Assembly: GCA_020698575.1 (NCBI GenBank)
Contig: CM036243.1
Location: forward strand, 28,317,403-28,381,402
Source: Bostrychus sinensis
Taxonomy: Eukaryota > Chordata > Actinopteri > Gobiiformes > Eleotridae
Direction: 5' to 3'
Length of the DNA stretch: 64,000 nucleotides
The notes under the pieces were generated by a model. The model was not told the DNA's origin, made no database searches, and saw nothing but the letters and a program-made list of their open reading frames with translations. A program made the translations under genes and the position numbers. Below, in pieces: positions 10,581-22,528 of the stretch (within the stretch, counting starts at the first letter, position 1; each line of letters starts with the position of its first letter).

Positions 10581-12859
10581 GACAGTGCCTCAAATCAAAT
10601 TCACTTTAACACTTTTTTTTAACCATTTGGACTAACAGCCTACAGTTTTATGTAACAGAAGACTTTGAAATAAACTGAAACTAAAACTTAGTCTATGATT
10701 ATTATGCATTATAAACAGCCTAATATTTGTGTTAAAGGCCTAAAACGCATTGTAAATAGGTTGCGTTCACATTCTTGAATCTGATGATGTCAAAAACTCA
10801 GATGGGCCAGTATTACTGTGTAGGTTAGACAATATATTTAAAAGAAATCTCCAACAAAAAAATCCCAAAACATTGTACCTGATCTTTTTATTTCTGGGAT
10901 TGGGTCCACAACCACACTGTACTAAACTTGTGGCTTAATGTCCTGTCTACTGACAACAATCATGTCTGTGTGACTGAATAATAAGACAATGGAAAAAACT
11001 AACTTGTGTAACTTGTGCTGACAAAGGAGACATTAAACTTTGTGCCACTGTGTTTGTGTTGATAGACCCAATAACTGCACAGATACAAACAGAATTCTTA
11101 GCTGTCTCCAGCTCATTCTCACAACACAGGCCCTTTATAATGCTATGACTTCACATGAACACAAACTATTTACAAAGTTGTATAACCTCAGTGACATTTT
11201 TTATTACTACGAACAATTTTGTAATTTGTCTATTTAAGTGTTTATTAAAGGATAACAAGGATATTTTCTCCAGTGGCTTTGTGCCACCAGAGCAATGGCT
11301 GTGTCTAAAAAATCTATTTCACTTTAAAAATTTGCACTAACAACAGATTTGAGTACGGTTTATTTGTAATTTTACATACACATTGATTTCAGCGTGACTT
11401 TTTTCACTTATGGGGTTGCCACAGTGAATCTTTTTTTTTGTAACGTCAGATGATTGTCACACAAAATGTCTAAATGTGACTCACAAGTTCACATAGGATA
11501 ACAATCTATCACCAGCCCAAAGACAGGACAGCCTATTACATTTAAGAATAGCATGTACACTGTGATTGTTAAGCTATTAGCCCGCCACGATGTCTGCGAT
11601 GGACTCAGAGCCAGAAAGGCATTAAAACCAGACACTGCAGGGTTTGTTGCCTCATCTGCCACCTCCATCTGGCTTTTACCAGACCACAAACAGACCATAA
11701 TGAACAATTACAAAGTTAAATTCGAACAGGCGCATGTTACAATAAACTTGGCACTCGTTGGCCGTGGCCTACTGTGTCACGGGGGAAGCCTCCTCATTAC
11801 TCACTGTTTACAGGCTCAATCAAATCCGCGCTGCAAGGAAACGGCCTGGGTCCAAGTTTATTTCCTGCAAGTCACAGATATTAGTTGCACTCATTTATAA
11901 CAGTGTACATTGCAAACCAATTATACTGAGTGTTTGTGTGCAAAAATGTGATTGAAGAACTGATAGCACATTTATACCACTGTTATATCCAATATTTATC
12001 ATAAACAAGGAAATGCCATTTGCTATGAGTCAGGAAAGGCCAACAATGCAATGCTAACACATACCACTTATAAAGGTTGGACATGACTTGAGTAATATTA
12101 TTTTAAAGTAACAATATTCCTACTTGAATACAATTATTGTCTTCTCTACCCACCACTGCGTATTTAGCAATAAACTACCATGACATTTATGCAGAGATCC
12201 TATATTGTGAAGACTTTCGGTCGTAATCACAAAGCATGGCGTCCCCATGGCAGCGCAGATAAACTGCACACAGTAAGAGAATAAGGGGCTTGACCTTGAT
12301 TTCACACAAACAGCAACCGCACTCTCCTGCTGTCTTAGCCTGTCCCTCTTTCACTAATTGGATTAATGCTGGGGCTTTAATTAGAATGATCAGGTGGTCC
12401 AACCAGAAGAGATGTCATGGCTTAGACACCATGTTAGTACAGTCACTTTCTATACATTAATGTCTATTCTGTCTATACTACTATAAATGTGTTACATGCA
12501 CAAGATCCAAAAGTGCTGTCTTTCTCGTGTAATGGGCTGTAAAACCACAAAATAGTTCCATAAAGACCCACAATTCATTGCACAATTTTATTACCAGCAT
12601 TTTAGTGTCAAAATGTTATATACAAGGAAGTCCATTTTGAAATAAAACCAGCTTACCATTTGAAAACATAAATTGCTACAACAAAGCAACTCCAAAGCCA
12701 GATTACTCGCCATTAAATGTAGCACAGGGGCCAATTCAATAGGAAATCCATACATTGATTTGGCTGACCACAGCTGGAGCGCGCTGGGTTGTTTATTAAG
12801 TGATGGGGGGATACCACAGCACAGCCCAGAGCTCAGGGAAACCCCACAACTTTCCACCT
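10581..12859. other. No gene or clear element
   Basis: About 2.3 kb without recognisable gene features. Overlapping open frames on both strands between 11,489 and 11,955 are short and have no known motif. Toward the right end CpG density rises into the promoter-like block. Confidence 0.35.
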
Positions 12860-13720
12860 CTGCCAAACAGCGACGCTAACGCCGCTCAAGCCCATACATA
12901 TACATTTACAGTTTAAACAGAGAAATCCAGGAAATGGGTACTGGTCTGAGCGCGTGGAAGCGGTGACATCACGGTTATTATAGCAGCCGCGAGACCCAAA
13001 GAGGCTGGCGTATATTATAATGACGTAAGTGACGTAACTGTGAGCAAATAATACGCTCTAGTAGCCATACGGGTCATAAAAGCAAAATAGTAGCAATTTT
13101 TCTTTACGTTCTGCTATGAATGAGCCGCTTTCTTTAGCATTTACGTCAAATATAGGGTAAATTCTAGTCATACACCTGCGCGCGCGGTCAAAACATCCAT
13201 TTATTGCTTACCGTAGAAGGAATTCCGTGTGATCTGGCCGCCCATGGCTTATTCCTCAGTGTGTCCGCTTATCGCAGGATGTGGATTATTCAAGTGCTTT
13301 CGCTGCACAGCCAGCCAGCGCCAGTGACATGATTGCACGTTCGCATCCGAAGCTGTAGCCTCTCTCCTGCTTCTCTCCGCCGCGAATATAGATGCAAACA
13401 CTAAGCAGACCCCACGCCTCCTTGTGCGCGCACGGAGAGACGAAGCTACTCCCCCTCCCATTCACTGAGCGTTGTCTCCGCCTCGGGTCCCACTCACTCG
13501 CGCTGGGGATTTACATAAAAGGTGGAGACATAGACACTGAGCGCTTTTTTTTTTAACACTGTCACTGCCGCGCGGAGGAGGCACGGCGAGGAGGAGCTTA
13601 GTAGATGACAAGCCGGGCATTACGCACGGCTTCAGAAAGCAACTGAAACTATTTTTTTTATTAGAAATATCACATCCCCTCAGCTGATTATATTCTCGTT
13701 ACAAGTAAAGGAGGCATAGA
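12860..13720 (+). promoter_or_regulatory. CpG-rich promoter-like block
   Basis: CpG density is far above the surrounding DNA. Elements in order are two TGACGTAA sites (13,021-13,037), one inverted TTACGTCA (13,141-13,148), an NRF1-like TGCGCGCGCGG (13,177-13,187) and a TATA-like CATAAAAGG (13,514-13,522). A GC-rich stretch after 13,560 would suit a 5' untranslated exon. An ACAAGTAAAG near 13,699 could be a weak splice donor. The plus orientation is suggested by the TATA-like box; no coding start of convincing length follows. It could be the promoter of a gene whose coding exons lie elsewhere, or a CpG-rich enhancer. Confidence 0.45.
13021..13037 (+). promoter_or_regulatory. Tandem TGACGTAA (CRE/ATF-type) sites
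   Basis: Two identical TGACGTAA octamers start 9 bp apart (13,021 and 13,030), close to one helical turn, and an inverted copy, TTACGTCA, sits at 13,141-13,148. CREB/ATF and related bZIP proteins bind such octamers. Three exact copies within 130 bp inside a CpG-rich block suggest a real regulatory cluster. Confidence 0.5.
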
Positions 13721-14030
13721 GGCCTTGAGTCTAAATGAAGCTAGATCTCCGAGAGCATGTGTCCACATTCTTTACGCTCAGCACTCATTGTTTCACGTTC
13801 CTACTCCTCCATGCGCCTCAGGCCCCTGGCAGACAGACTGGGTGACCCCTCAAGAGTCAGGGCTCCTGACTCGAGCTGTCATCGGGTTTCCTCAGTGAGC
13901 TAGAGCTTCTCAGGCCTCAACTCATTGTTTACATTGGGCCTGAGGCTGGAGGCAAATAATAACACTGTGAAGGGCAAGGGAAGGTAAAAACTGATATTTT
14001 GATATAGCTCTTAACACACTGTGAGTGCTT
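13721..14030. other. No gene seen
   Basis: About 310 bases of ordinary sequence between the CpG-rich block and a retrotransposon 3' end. Confidence 0.35.
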
Positions 14031-14250
14031 TTTTATTTATTTATTGATTTATTTTTACTCTATTGCTTTTACTCAGGTTTTAAATTGGCTTTTATTGTTT
14101 AACATGAGTATTGTATTTAGTTTTTTTCTTCTTGTTTCTATGTTTTTATTGTTCACAGTGTGTTTATTTGGTCTTATTTGTTTTATCGCCTGTGTACAGC
14201 ACTTTGGCCGACTGCAAAAGTTTAAAGTTGGTATGGTTTATAAACAGTAA
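14031..14250 (+). mobile_element. Non-LTR retrotransposon 3' UTR remnant
   Basis: A T-rich tract with TTTATTTATTTATTG leads to GTGTACAGCACTTTGGCCGA and ends with GTATGGTTTATAAACAG. The block CAGCACTTTGGC followed by a TTATAAA-type end is characteristic of 3' ends of fish L2/CR1-like elements. No reverse transcriptase remains. The clade assignment is tentative. Confidence 0.5.
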
Positions 14251-14775
14251 GATGCACATGGTTGTCCAATGTCAGGTATAACTGCAATAATGCTATAATA
14301 TAAGTAATTACACTACAGCACCCTACAAAATACAGTAGTGGTACCTTAGTACTTTACTTATTTATCAATTATCACTGTGTACTTATAAGGACAGCCCACA
14401 AACCTAGTTTTTAAGATTCCAAAAAAAGCTCACCTCCTCTCTTTTATATCGTGTTTTATTTTGTTTAATATTTGCTTCTCTTTTTTCTGTTTCTGTCTTT
14501 TTTTTCTCCATGCTGTTTTGTGATGTAGGAGCCAGTGACATTACTCCAGTGTATAAAGATGTGCACAAGCTTGGATTTAACCAATGAAAGTGTCCCTGAT
14601 CTGAATGGGACCGTCCCACTTTGTACTGAGCGTGAGATTGGTAAAAAAAAAAAAAAAAAATCAGTCCCTGCTCTAGTTCCACCATTGTCAAAAATGTGGG
14701 TAACACTTAAGAATAACTCACAACTAATAAGCAGTAATAAAGCATCAATAAACATCATTAGCAATAATTAAATAA
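14251..14775. other. Possible split dispersed element
   Basis: The segment near 14,695-14,765 (GTAACACTTAAGAATAACTC, AATAAGCAGTAATAAAGCATC) resembles, in style, sequence after 15,050 (TTATTACTAAAGAGTTAA, GTTAATAACGCAATGG). The retrotransposon tail at 14,776-15,003 lies between them, so one older element may have been split by it. Poly-A at about 14,642-14,660. Confidence 0.3.
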
Positions 14776-15003
14776 ATGAATTAATACTGTAAATGTATAT
14801 TTATATTGTTACATATTTTTGCTTTTTAGACTTTTTCTTGTAAATAATTTATATTGTACCTTTTTGTTTGTGATGCATGCTCACTTTATTTTCTTGTTTT
14901 CTGCACTTTATTCTGTATTAATAGCTGTCTTAACAAGTAAATTTCTCCACAGTGAGATTAATAAAGTTCATACTAATCTAATTTAATCTAATCTAAAAAG
15001 TTT
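14776..15003 (+). mobile_element. Non-LTR retrotransposon 3' end with TAATC tail
   Basis: The segment ends TTTCTCCACAGTGAGATTAA then TAAAGTTC and a degenerate TAATCTAATC tail. The TTTCTCCACxGTGrGATTAATAAAG block with a short tandem tail is the classic 3' terminus of several fish LINE families. Only the 3' UTR is present, consistent with 5' truncation. Confidence 0.6.
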
Positions 15004-15836
15004 ATTGATCCCGATTTACCGCTTATGTTTATTATTTTGCACTGATTTATGTGCACTTATTACTAAAGAGTTAAACATGAATAAAAATGTTAATAACGCA
15101 ATGGTGCTTATGAATGTCTAAGAAATGTTTTGTAAATAAACAATTAACTGTAATCCGTAACTAATGCTAGATGGTAGTTGTCCTACTCAGACTGGGCCAA
15201 CTCAGAGTCTTCTGTTCAGCAGGTTTGGAGTTTAGTCAGACAACTCTGAGTATATTCACCTTGACTTTAGCTCAGGGGTGCATTCATTATCAATGGAGCC
15301 AAGAAAAGAGGTCTGATATAATATAAGGGGAATTATATGGTTTAAATAATAATTTGTTGGACACAAATAAAGGAACACACTACACTACTAATATTGTACT
15401 TGCAGTATAAATAAAGTAAAAAAAAAAAAAAAAAACTTCATTCAAGTAATACCGCAATCTGCCATTTTTCATCTAACCTCAATAAACTCATTAGCTTATT
15501 ATTTTAGAGGTTTTAAAAGTGTATTAAATGTAATCTGATTGAAGAGTTGTTGTAAACCTGGCATTATTCAAATATGATAAAATAAGGCTGCAAAAAATAT
15601 TTATATAAAAATCTATTTGCATGACATCAAACATTTACTTAACTGAGTTGAAAGTTGCTCAATTATTGTATAAAGTACATGTATAAATGTTAACTATACA
15701 TGCATGAAAGTTGTAACAGCTAACACATGACCCTTTAAACTCTTAAATTCTTTTTTTAAGTGTTCCCAGAATTCCCCTGAATGAGGAAGTGAATTGTCCA
15801 ATCAGAGCACTCCTTCAGACAACAGCAGGAGGAGGA
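15004..15836. other. No gene seen; degraded repeat texture
   Basis: AT-rich, with poly-A at about 15,419-15,435. ACTCAGACTGGGCCAACTCAG near 15,185 and similar ACTCAGAGT-rich text near 16,700 could be the two ends of a larger decayed element enclosing the 15.9-16.6 kb element, but I cannot prove it. Confidence 0.3.
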
Positions 15837-15932
15837 GACTCTGGGTTAGAGGAAGAAAACTCAAACTTCTTAGACTCAGGGTTAGAGGAAGAAAACTCAA
15901 ACTTCTTAGACTCAGGGTTAGAGGAAGAAAAC
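15837..15932 (+). repeat. 36-bp tandem repeat, 2.7 units
   Basis: Units at 15,837-15,872, 15,873-15,908 and a partial one at 15,909-15,932 begin GACTCAGGGTTAGAGGAAGA (GACTCTGGG in the first) and end AACTCAAACTTCTTA. Units are nearly identical, implying recent duplication. Because 36 is divisible by three, both strands stay open through it, which explains the short frames here; I see no evidence that it codes for protein. Confidence 0.9.
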
Positions 15933-15943
15933 CTGCTCCATAC

Positions 15944-16647
15944 CAGGGCTGTTTCTCAAAGCCCAGATGCCTTGCCTTGATTACATCACAGAAAGGCATC
16001 CAAGTCATGATCTGTCACCCAAGGTGTGCTCCAATGTTCATGTCCTTCCCAGGCAGGTGTCCTCCTCTGTTTGGCTCACATGTGGCAAATTCACCAAGTG
16101 GATCCTTCATTGCCTTGCATCAGCCAAAATCACCCACAATGCACTGCAGCCTTTTTGAGAAAAATGGCAGGACTTTGACGTGTGATAATTTCAAAATCTT
16201 ATTTAGCAAGTTTAAGTTTTGACTATTTATAAGCTAAAATGTGGCATTTACACTACACTCTGTTGCCCACCACCACCCACAAATGTCCCCCAAAGCCCCC
16301 CTCCCCAACAAAAAAAAAACCTTCACCTGCTCTCCTGATGACCTCGCCTCAAAAAAGAAACCCCCAGCTGCCCCCTCCTCCCAAAAGGTGAACTCCACAC
16401 TCTGTTTATAAAAAACAAAATATTGTATAGATATAATACAGTTATAAAGTTTTCCCAGGAATAAATGACACTAAACCCAGGCAGGAGGTGTGGCTGTGGT
16501 GACGCTGCTCGGTCACTCTGAAGTCTGTTCCATTAGCCGTTTATTTAGACCGAGGCAGGACACTGGCCTTGGATTAGAAGGAAGTGGCTTTGGAGGAAAT
16601 CACTTTCAAGGCAAGGCAAGGTACCTGGGCTTTGAGAAACACCCCTG
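15944..16647. mobile_element. Inverted-repeat element, 704 bp, non-coding
   Basis: The left end CAGGGCTGTTTCTCAAAGCC continues as CAGATGCCTTGCCTTG. The right end is its inverted counterpart: CAAGGCAAGG-TACCTGGGC then TTTGAGAAACACCCCTG. About 33 of 36 terminal bases pair. No 8-bp duplication is visible at the exact borders and no transposase is encoded. The CAGGG...CCCTG ends suggest hAT, but an eroded or different target duplication leaves that open. Confidence 0.7.
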
Positions 16648-18126
16648 GTTAGGTTCACAGAGAGAGTTTAGGTTAACTTTCTCCGTGAAACTGAAACCTC
16701 AGAGTTTCGCTCTCTTCAGGGTTAACATACTCTGAGTTTGGACTAAACCTTGAAACAGGGCCTTTATCAAGTGTTTATTTTCCTCTCTCCAATTACACAA
16801 GTCAAAATACATGTCACCATATCAAACACAACTGAAACAATAACAATCTGCCTGTTAAACATGCCATTTGTGCTGAACATAGCCCTCAGATCCATATGAT
16901 GTAATTAAAGTCATGCCATACATTTTGTTCCCGAAGCCTGTTTACACTGAGGACTGACACACTAATTCAGTAATAATACTTACATGTGTCCTTTTGGCAT
17001 CGGTTCTAATGATTATGACCGTGTAACCATAACAAACCCTCACGCTCTCCCGATGGCTGCGATGTTAATCAAAATAAAATCAGCGCTTCGTTGTCCGTTT
17101 TGGTTTTGCTAAATGAGACACAGTAGACACATGGTGAGCAGATCTGAGGCGCAGGCAGCTGGCACGGATTACTCACAGCTAAATGAGAAGCTAACTACTT
17201 TGAGTTTTACAGTAAGTATCACCTCTGCAGACACTTGTAAAAATCCGGTTTAAGGTTTTTAAGCTGACTTAAGCCAACAAATGACTATTTTTAATTATAA
17301 ACACAGGTGTTTATATGTGTCAGGCAGGGTTTTGGGGGTAACCAGTGACATTTGTGCCATTCCCGTCCTGTTTAATTAAATATCTTTATATCCATTGGTT
17401 CTCCAAGCTTCAGATCCAAAAAGTATTATTTTCTTTCTTGGTCCATTTAAAAAAAAGGTTTCATTAATAATTTTAGAATTTAACTATGACTTTTTGAGTT
17501 AATGGGCTAACAAACCAACCAACCAACAAAAAAAAAATTAAATAGTGATAGTGGCCCACTTTAAAGCTCAAATACATTTGTTTACATGTGTGTTAGATTT
17601 TCATTTAATTGTATTTATTTAAGCAGATAATGTTTGTACGGATTTGCTGTGGCACAATAAATCTTTTTTTTTTTTTTTAAACAATGCTCAAAAGGAGTAG
17701 GATTAACTGCAGACTTGTGCACGCCCCCTTTACAAAAATACAAAATGACAAACTGAATGTACAAATGTACATTCAGCAAAGAGAAAACAACACTAGTGTC
17801 AATCAAAATCAATCCATTTACCATAATGTATCAAAATATTTGTCAGTAACGCACATCCACATGCATACCACCGGCGTGCATGTGTGTACGCCTGCTGCAG
17901 TCAATATATCCTAAACTGTGCCAAATATCTGTTATTACCATGCACTGGGGCTAGACAATGGAAAAAAAAAAAAAAAAGAAATCCAACCGTGGCTCACTGT
18001 TCAGTAATAATACGTTTAATTAAGACAGACTGAGATGACTATGACCTCTACACCTTTACCTTTTGATCAACTATTTTACTTAAGAACTTTTTTGACTGCA
18101 AAAACTTATCACTATTAAGCAGTAAT
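16648..18126. other. No gene seen
   Basis: Contains poly-A at about 17,528-17,538, poly-T at about 17,663-17,678 and poly-A at about 17,960-17,975. No coding or RNA feature is recognisable. Confidence 0.35.
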
Positions 18127-18615
18127 AAAAATTTTCCATGACTTTTCCAGAAGTTTTGACTAAATTTTCAACACCTGAAAAATGACTTACACGTGTTTAA
18201 AGAGTTGTCCATGAGAAACATACTTTTGCTGCAATTTCATTTGTTAAATTTGGAAATTAGTCAGGGCTTCTTCCCCCAGAAATATATTATTCCACTGATT
18301 TAACTGACTTAAAGCTTATACAGTGGTGAATAAAAGATAATTATGCTTTATTAGATATAAACTAATCATCTATGCTCTTTTAAAGCATTACCAAAACCAG
18401 CAAAAATTATTTAGTTCAAATTTTCTGACAAAAAATAGATATTGGTCACTTTTTCCTGCGTTTCTACTGAACACTTATATTAACTGTATTCTAGCTGGCA
18501 GAGGTTTAACTAGGAGTGACCAAATGTTACTCAGACTGTTTAAATTTCCAAAACTTTTACAAAATTTTACACCAAAATATAAAATTCCAAAAACTTTCCC
18601 AGGGCCTGGAAATTG
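18127..18615. mobile_element. Possible decayed dispersed element
   Basis: TTTTCCATGACTTTTCCAGA near the left and ACTTTCCCAGGGCCTGGAAA near the right are partly complementary and resemble ends of a fish element rich in TTCCATGACTTTCC. The interior is AT-rich and non-coding. There is no second copy in this window. Confidence 0.3.
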
Positions 18616-20130
18616 CATTTTAAAATTCCGTACAAACCCTAAATAAAGCTACTCATCTTGTAATCAAAAAGTTGTGGGTTCTTCCACCTCTGCTCTACCC
18701 ACAACAGAGAGATTTGCATGCAACGGCCTTCAAAGACTTTAAAGTATGTCTGAAAAAAAAAAACTGTCTCTATAGGACACTCATGAATGACATCACCACA
18801 TTTCATAGCCCACAGTCACGCAAGGGACAAAGAGTACGGACTGGACAGTGGCCAAACATCTTTCGGGAACGCGGTCCTGGTTTGAACTGAAGACGTACTG
18901 TAACCTTGTGAAGACGCAGCGGCGGAAGAAGCTGAAGTGAAGCACACTTCCTTGCCCCACTCCGTGTTGGTAATGTATACAAACACGCTGCCGGGACATC
19001 CTTCCTCTGGACAATACATTTTACTTCCTGTTTTAATCATGCACGTGGTTAACCTTCAGCTCGCGACAAAGAAAGCATCTCTGCCAAGGTTCATCCCTGC
19101 ACATTCAGTTTCCTTATGGAAGCCAATCAGACCACACTTCACTACTTAGTTATAAAGAAGAGTCGCACAGTTAAGCTTTTGGCAGCATTAACATGAGCAT
19201 AACTCAGCTTTTCTGTCGTTGGTGACCCATATTTTAGTTTTTGGACAAACTGTAGACAGGGCCAGTGTTCTCTGTTGTCCAGAAAGTGCCTGTCTCTTTA
19301 AGGGCCCGGTAACACCTGCTTTGATTGGACGGCTTCCAAGAGGTACACACTCTCTCCCTCGCTACCTCTTTGTTGATCATCTAAACAAACTGTAGTGGGA
19401 GAACGGGACGGGACTGGAGGCTTCTGAAGTTAACTGAGCTTAGTCCAGACACGACATAAAACCTGATAAAAGAGACAAGAAATTTAGGTGCTACAATATA
19501 ATGGTAGTAACATTTTAATTAACCTTTTCTTTTAGCATTTTTACAATATTTATTTTGGAAGTTTGGGAAGTTTACCTGTAGCAGTATAATGTTATTAGGA
19601 AACAGAAACAATTGTATTTAATTAAAGAACAGATAATGTAATCAGATTATAGTTACTTTTAGTACAAACAGACTACTAAGAAGGATTACATTTTCAGGGA
19701 AAACTGTGTATACTATATTTTTAGAGGATTCTGGGTAAACTACATTATACCACTACTCTTTCTACTAATACTACTACTACTAGTAAGAAAATAAAGGAGC
19801 CAGATAAGTACATTACACTATACAGATAATAACTCAACACAATTATCATGTTTTTTCAAGTTTTTCACTGTTATACCCAAGAAAACTACTGATAGTGCTA
19901 ATAAAGTTAAATTATTTTGAGTATTTAAATGTAATCCATCAAAAGTACCCAGTTAGTACACCATTACATTACTTGTATCTTTTGTTATACTAACAACAAT
20001 TGCACTGGACTGCTACATTTGGAAAAAAGAAAAATCTGAGAGTAAGTCTTCAGTACCAATGCAGACACTAAACTGGTTTATCTAAAATTAGAAAAAAAAA
20101 AAAACAAACTTTAAAGATATTTTTGGGCAG
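18616..20130. other. No gene seen; SINE-like scrap
   Basis: TTGTAATCAAAAAGTTGTGG followed by GTTCTTCCACC at about 18,658-18,690 resembles the B-box region of a fish SINE head, but little else matches. At about 19,630-19,990 AT-rich text with AGTACC, TACTACTACTACT and AATGTAATCC has the feel of another decayed element. No gene is recognisable. Confidence 0.3.
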
Positions 20131-20200
20131 TTTTGGAGTCCGGACTTGAACCCACGATGCTGAGGCAGGCTGTAGTTGCCCTGTTACTGAGCCATACAAC
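20131..20200 (-). mobile_element. tRNA-like SINE head
   Basis: On the minus strand, TATGGCTCAGTAACAGGGC matches an A-box-like segment and GTGGGTTCAAGTCCGGACTC a B-box (GGTTCAAGTCC), with spacing like a tRNA. Only about 70 bp is recognisable, so this is the 5' part of a SINE or a tRNA-derived scrap rather than a functional tRNA gene. Confidence 0.45.
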
Positions 20201-20886
20201 AGCGCATAAAAACACTTTAATGTCATATTTACATCCATGAGAAATATGTTTACACTTAGAGGCATATTTGTATCTCAAATGGTCCTTAAGGTGTCATTTA
20301 AAGTGACCTAAAGTGAGTTTTGGAACTGGATATGCACCACTCTCTCAAACTAAACCTGTAAACGCTGTCAGCAGGGGCACAGAGGTGAGTTCTGTCCTGG
20401 GGCTCTCTTTATGACAGAGTCAGATCAGTCTTCAGTGCTATTGAGCTGGTAACCTATTTGTTTTTAGTCTGCCAGCAGTAAGTATTTTTATTTCTTCAAG
20501 CAGCACATTTTGGGAAGGTCCTATAGTTTCAAGTCAAAGGACACACATTGCTTTTTTGCTAAATGTGTTCTTGTTTTTTTCTTCTTCACTGAAACAAGCT
20601 GTAGGTTTTTATTGACAGAGGGCAGCCATTAGCGCCAAGTGCGGCGGGATTGTGGCTGATAATTAACTCATAACCTCGTCGCCTCACGTCCCAGCATGCA
20701 ACAGCAGCTGTGGAGCAGGCCTGACCAGAGTCTCCCTGGCAACCTTGGCCTTAGATGTAGATGCATTATTTACAGCTCTAAGATTCACGAGTATCCAGGA
20801 GGAGAGGAGATGAGTGCTTTTACACCGACCAGTGTGTCCGTGTTCTGAGTCTGGTCCTGGATGTGATCATGTTCAGGATACACAAG
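20201..20886. other. No gene seen; GC-balanced patch
   Basis: At 20,620-20,830 the sequence is GC-balanced and repeat-free (for example GCGCCAAGTGCGGCGGGATT, TCCCTGGCAACCTTGG), a texture compatible with a conserved non-coding element. This cannot be tested from one genome. Confidence 0.25.
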
Positions 20887-20951
20887 CACAGGTGAAAGAA
20901 AATCTCAAGTAAATGTACAGTTACTTCAAAAGAATATTACTCAAGCAATAT

Positions 20952-22237
20952 TATAAACCGAATTCTGAAAAAGTTGGGACATTCTTTTAATTTGAATAAA
21001 ATGAAAACTAAAAGACTTTCATATCACATGAGCCAATATTTTATTCACAACTGAACATAGATAACATGACAAATGTTTACACTGGGAAATTTTACACTTT
21101 TATGCACAAAATGAGCTCATTTCAAATTTGATGCTTACAGGTCTCTAGTTGGGACAGGGGCATGTTTACCATGGTGTAAAATCTCCTCTTCTTTTCAAAA
21201 CAGTTTGAAGACGTCTCAGCATCGAGGTTATGAGTTTCTGGTGTTTCTGGAGTTTTGGTGTTAGTATTTGGTCTTATTCTTGCCTGATATAGGTTTCCAG
21301 CTGAAGAGCAGATGGGTTTTTGAGCAGATGTTGCCCAAAAACCTTTCTATACCTTTCAGCATTCATAGTTCCTTCCAAAACACACAGCTGCCCACCTTAT
21401 GCACTTATGCCCCCCACCCCATCAAAGATGCTACTTTTGAACTGAACACTGAAAAAACACTGGAAGGTCTCCCTCCTCTTTAGCCCGGAGGACACAGTGT
21501 TCGTGATTTCCAAAAAGAATGTCAAATTTGGACTCTCCTGACCATACAACACTGTCCCACTGTCACACGTCTATTTTAAATGTCCCAGGACACGACGGCG
21601 CTTCTGGACCATGTTTACATATGGCTTCCTTTTTGCATGATAGAGCTTAAGTTGGCCTCTGCAGATGGGACGGTGGATTGTGTTTACCCACAGTGGTTTC
21701 TGGAAGTATTCCTGGGCCCATTTAGAAATGTCACTGACACAATTAGCTGATGAGTGATGCAGTTTCTCTGAATATTTTGACAATGTTATGCTCTGTGAAA
21801 TGAGATTTGCAAAGCCTTTGCATTTAAAGCATTCCAAAATCTTTGCACGCACTCTTTCACAGATTGAAGAGCCTTTACTCAACTTTGCTTCTGAGAAACT
21901 TTGCCTCTCTAAGACATCCCTTTTATAGCTAACCATGTTACAGACCTAATGTCATATACACCTAATTGGTTGCTAGATGTTCTCCCAGCTGAATCTTTTA
22001 AAATTTCTTGCTTTTCAACCATTTGTCCTGCCCCTGTCCCAACTATTGTGAGACCTGTAGCAGGCATCAAATTTGAAATTTGGCATATAAAAGTGTAAAA
22101 TTTCTTATTGTAAACATTTGTTATGTTATCTATGTACCACAGTGAATAAAATATTGGCTCATTTGTTTTGAAAGTCTTTTAGTTTTTATTTTATTCAAAT
22201 TTTAAAACGTCCCAACATTTCCAGAATTTGGATTGTA
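20952..22237 (-). pseudogene. Tc1/mariner transposon remnant with broken transposase
   Basis: Long imperfect terminal inverted repeats run from TATAAACCGAATTCTGAAAA to the matching right end TTTCCAGAATTTGGATTGTA, both containing GTTGGGAC. TA lies at both borders, as expected for Tc1/mariner. The minus strand (21,571-21,936) has an open frame whose C-terminal half, with TIHR, LKLYHAKRKPYVN and KRRR, matches the linker and early catalytic region of Tc1-like transposases. It hits a stop and a frame change; further on, at about 21,521-21,546, WSGESKFD appears where the family has WSDES, so a catalytic aspartate is replaced. The remaining catalytic portion is missing: sequence jumps at 21,290-21,335, where GAGCAGATG is directly repeated (21,306 and 21,322). 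The element is non-functional. Confidence 0.8.
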
Positions 22238-22311
22238 AAAATAATCAGCAATTGTTTCTTGTGTAAAAGAAAAAAAGTTGATGTGGGGTTCACTGAAGTA
22301 AAAGGAACCAG

Positions 22312-22528
22312 CTGCTACTACCACTATTACTACTATTAATACAACAACTTCTACTGCTGCTACTACTATTACCACTACTACAACTACTACCACTGCTATT
22401 TCTATTAATACTACAACTTATACTGCTGCTTCTACTATTACCACTACGAAAACTGCTGCTGTTGCTTTTACTATTGCTGTTACTATTACCACCTTTATAA
22501 CTAACTTCCACTACTATTACTATCACTA
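22312..22528. repeat. Degenerate TAC/TGC trinucleotide array
   Basis: Interspersed CTACTA, CTGCTA, ATTACC and AACTTCTACTGC units over about 215 bp. It is old, as interruptions are frequent. Open frames of Ser/Asn or Val runs on the minus strand are artefacts of the array. Confidence 0.8.

Noticed and set aside
13249..13461. 70-codon Arg-rich minus-strand frame in the CpG block
   Set aside because: Arg-rich open frames are common in CpG-rich DNA; no support beyond being open.
20131..20200. Functional tRNA gene on the minus strand
   Set aside because: A and B boxes are present but a full cloverleaf and anticodon arm cannot be formed with confidence; a SINE head is more likely.
22202..22526. 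Val-rich and Ser/Asn-rich frames
   Set aside because: These are translations of a trinucleotide array, not proteins.
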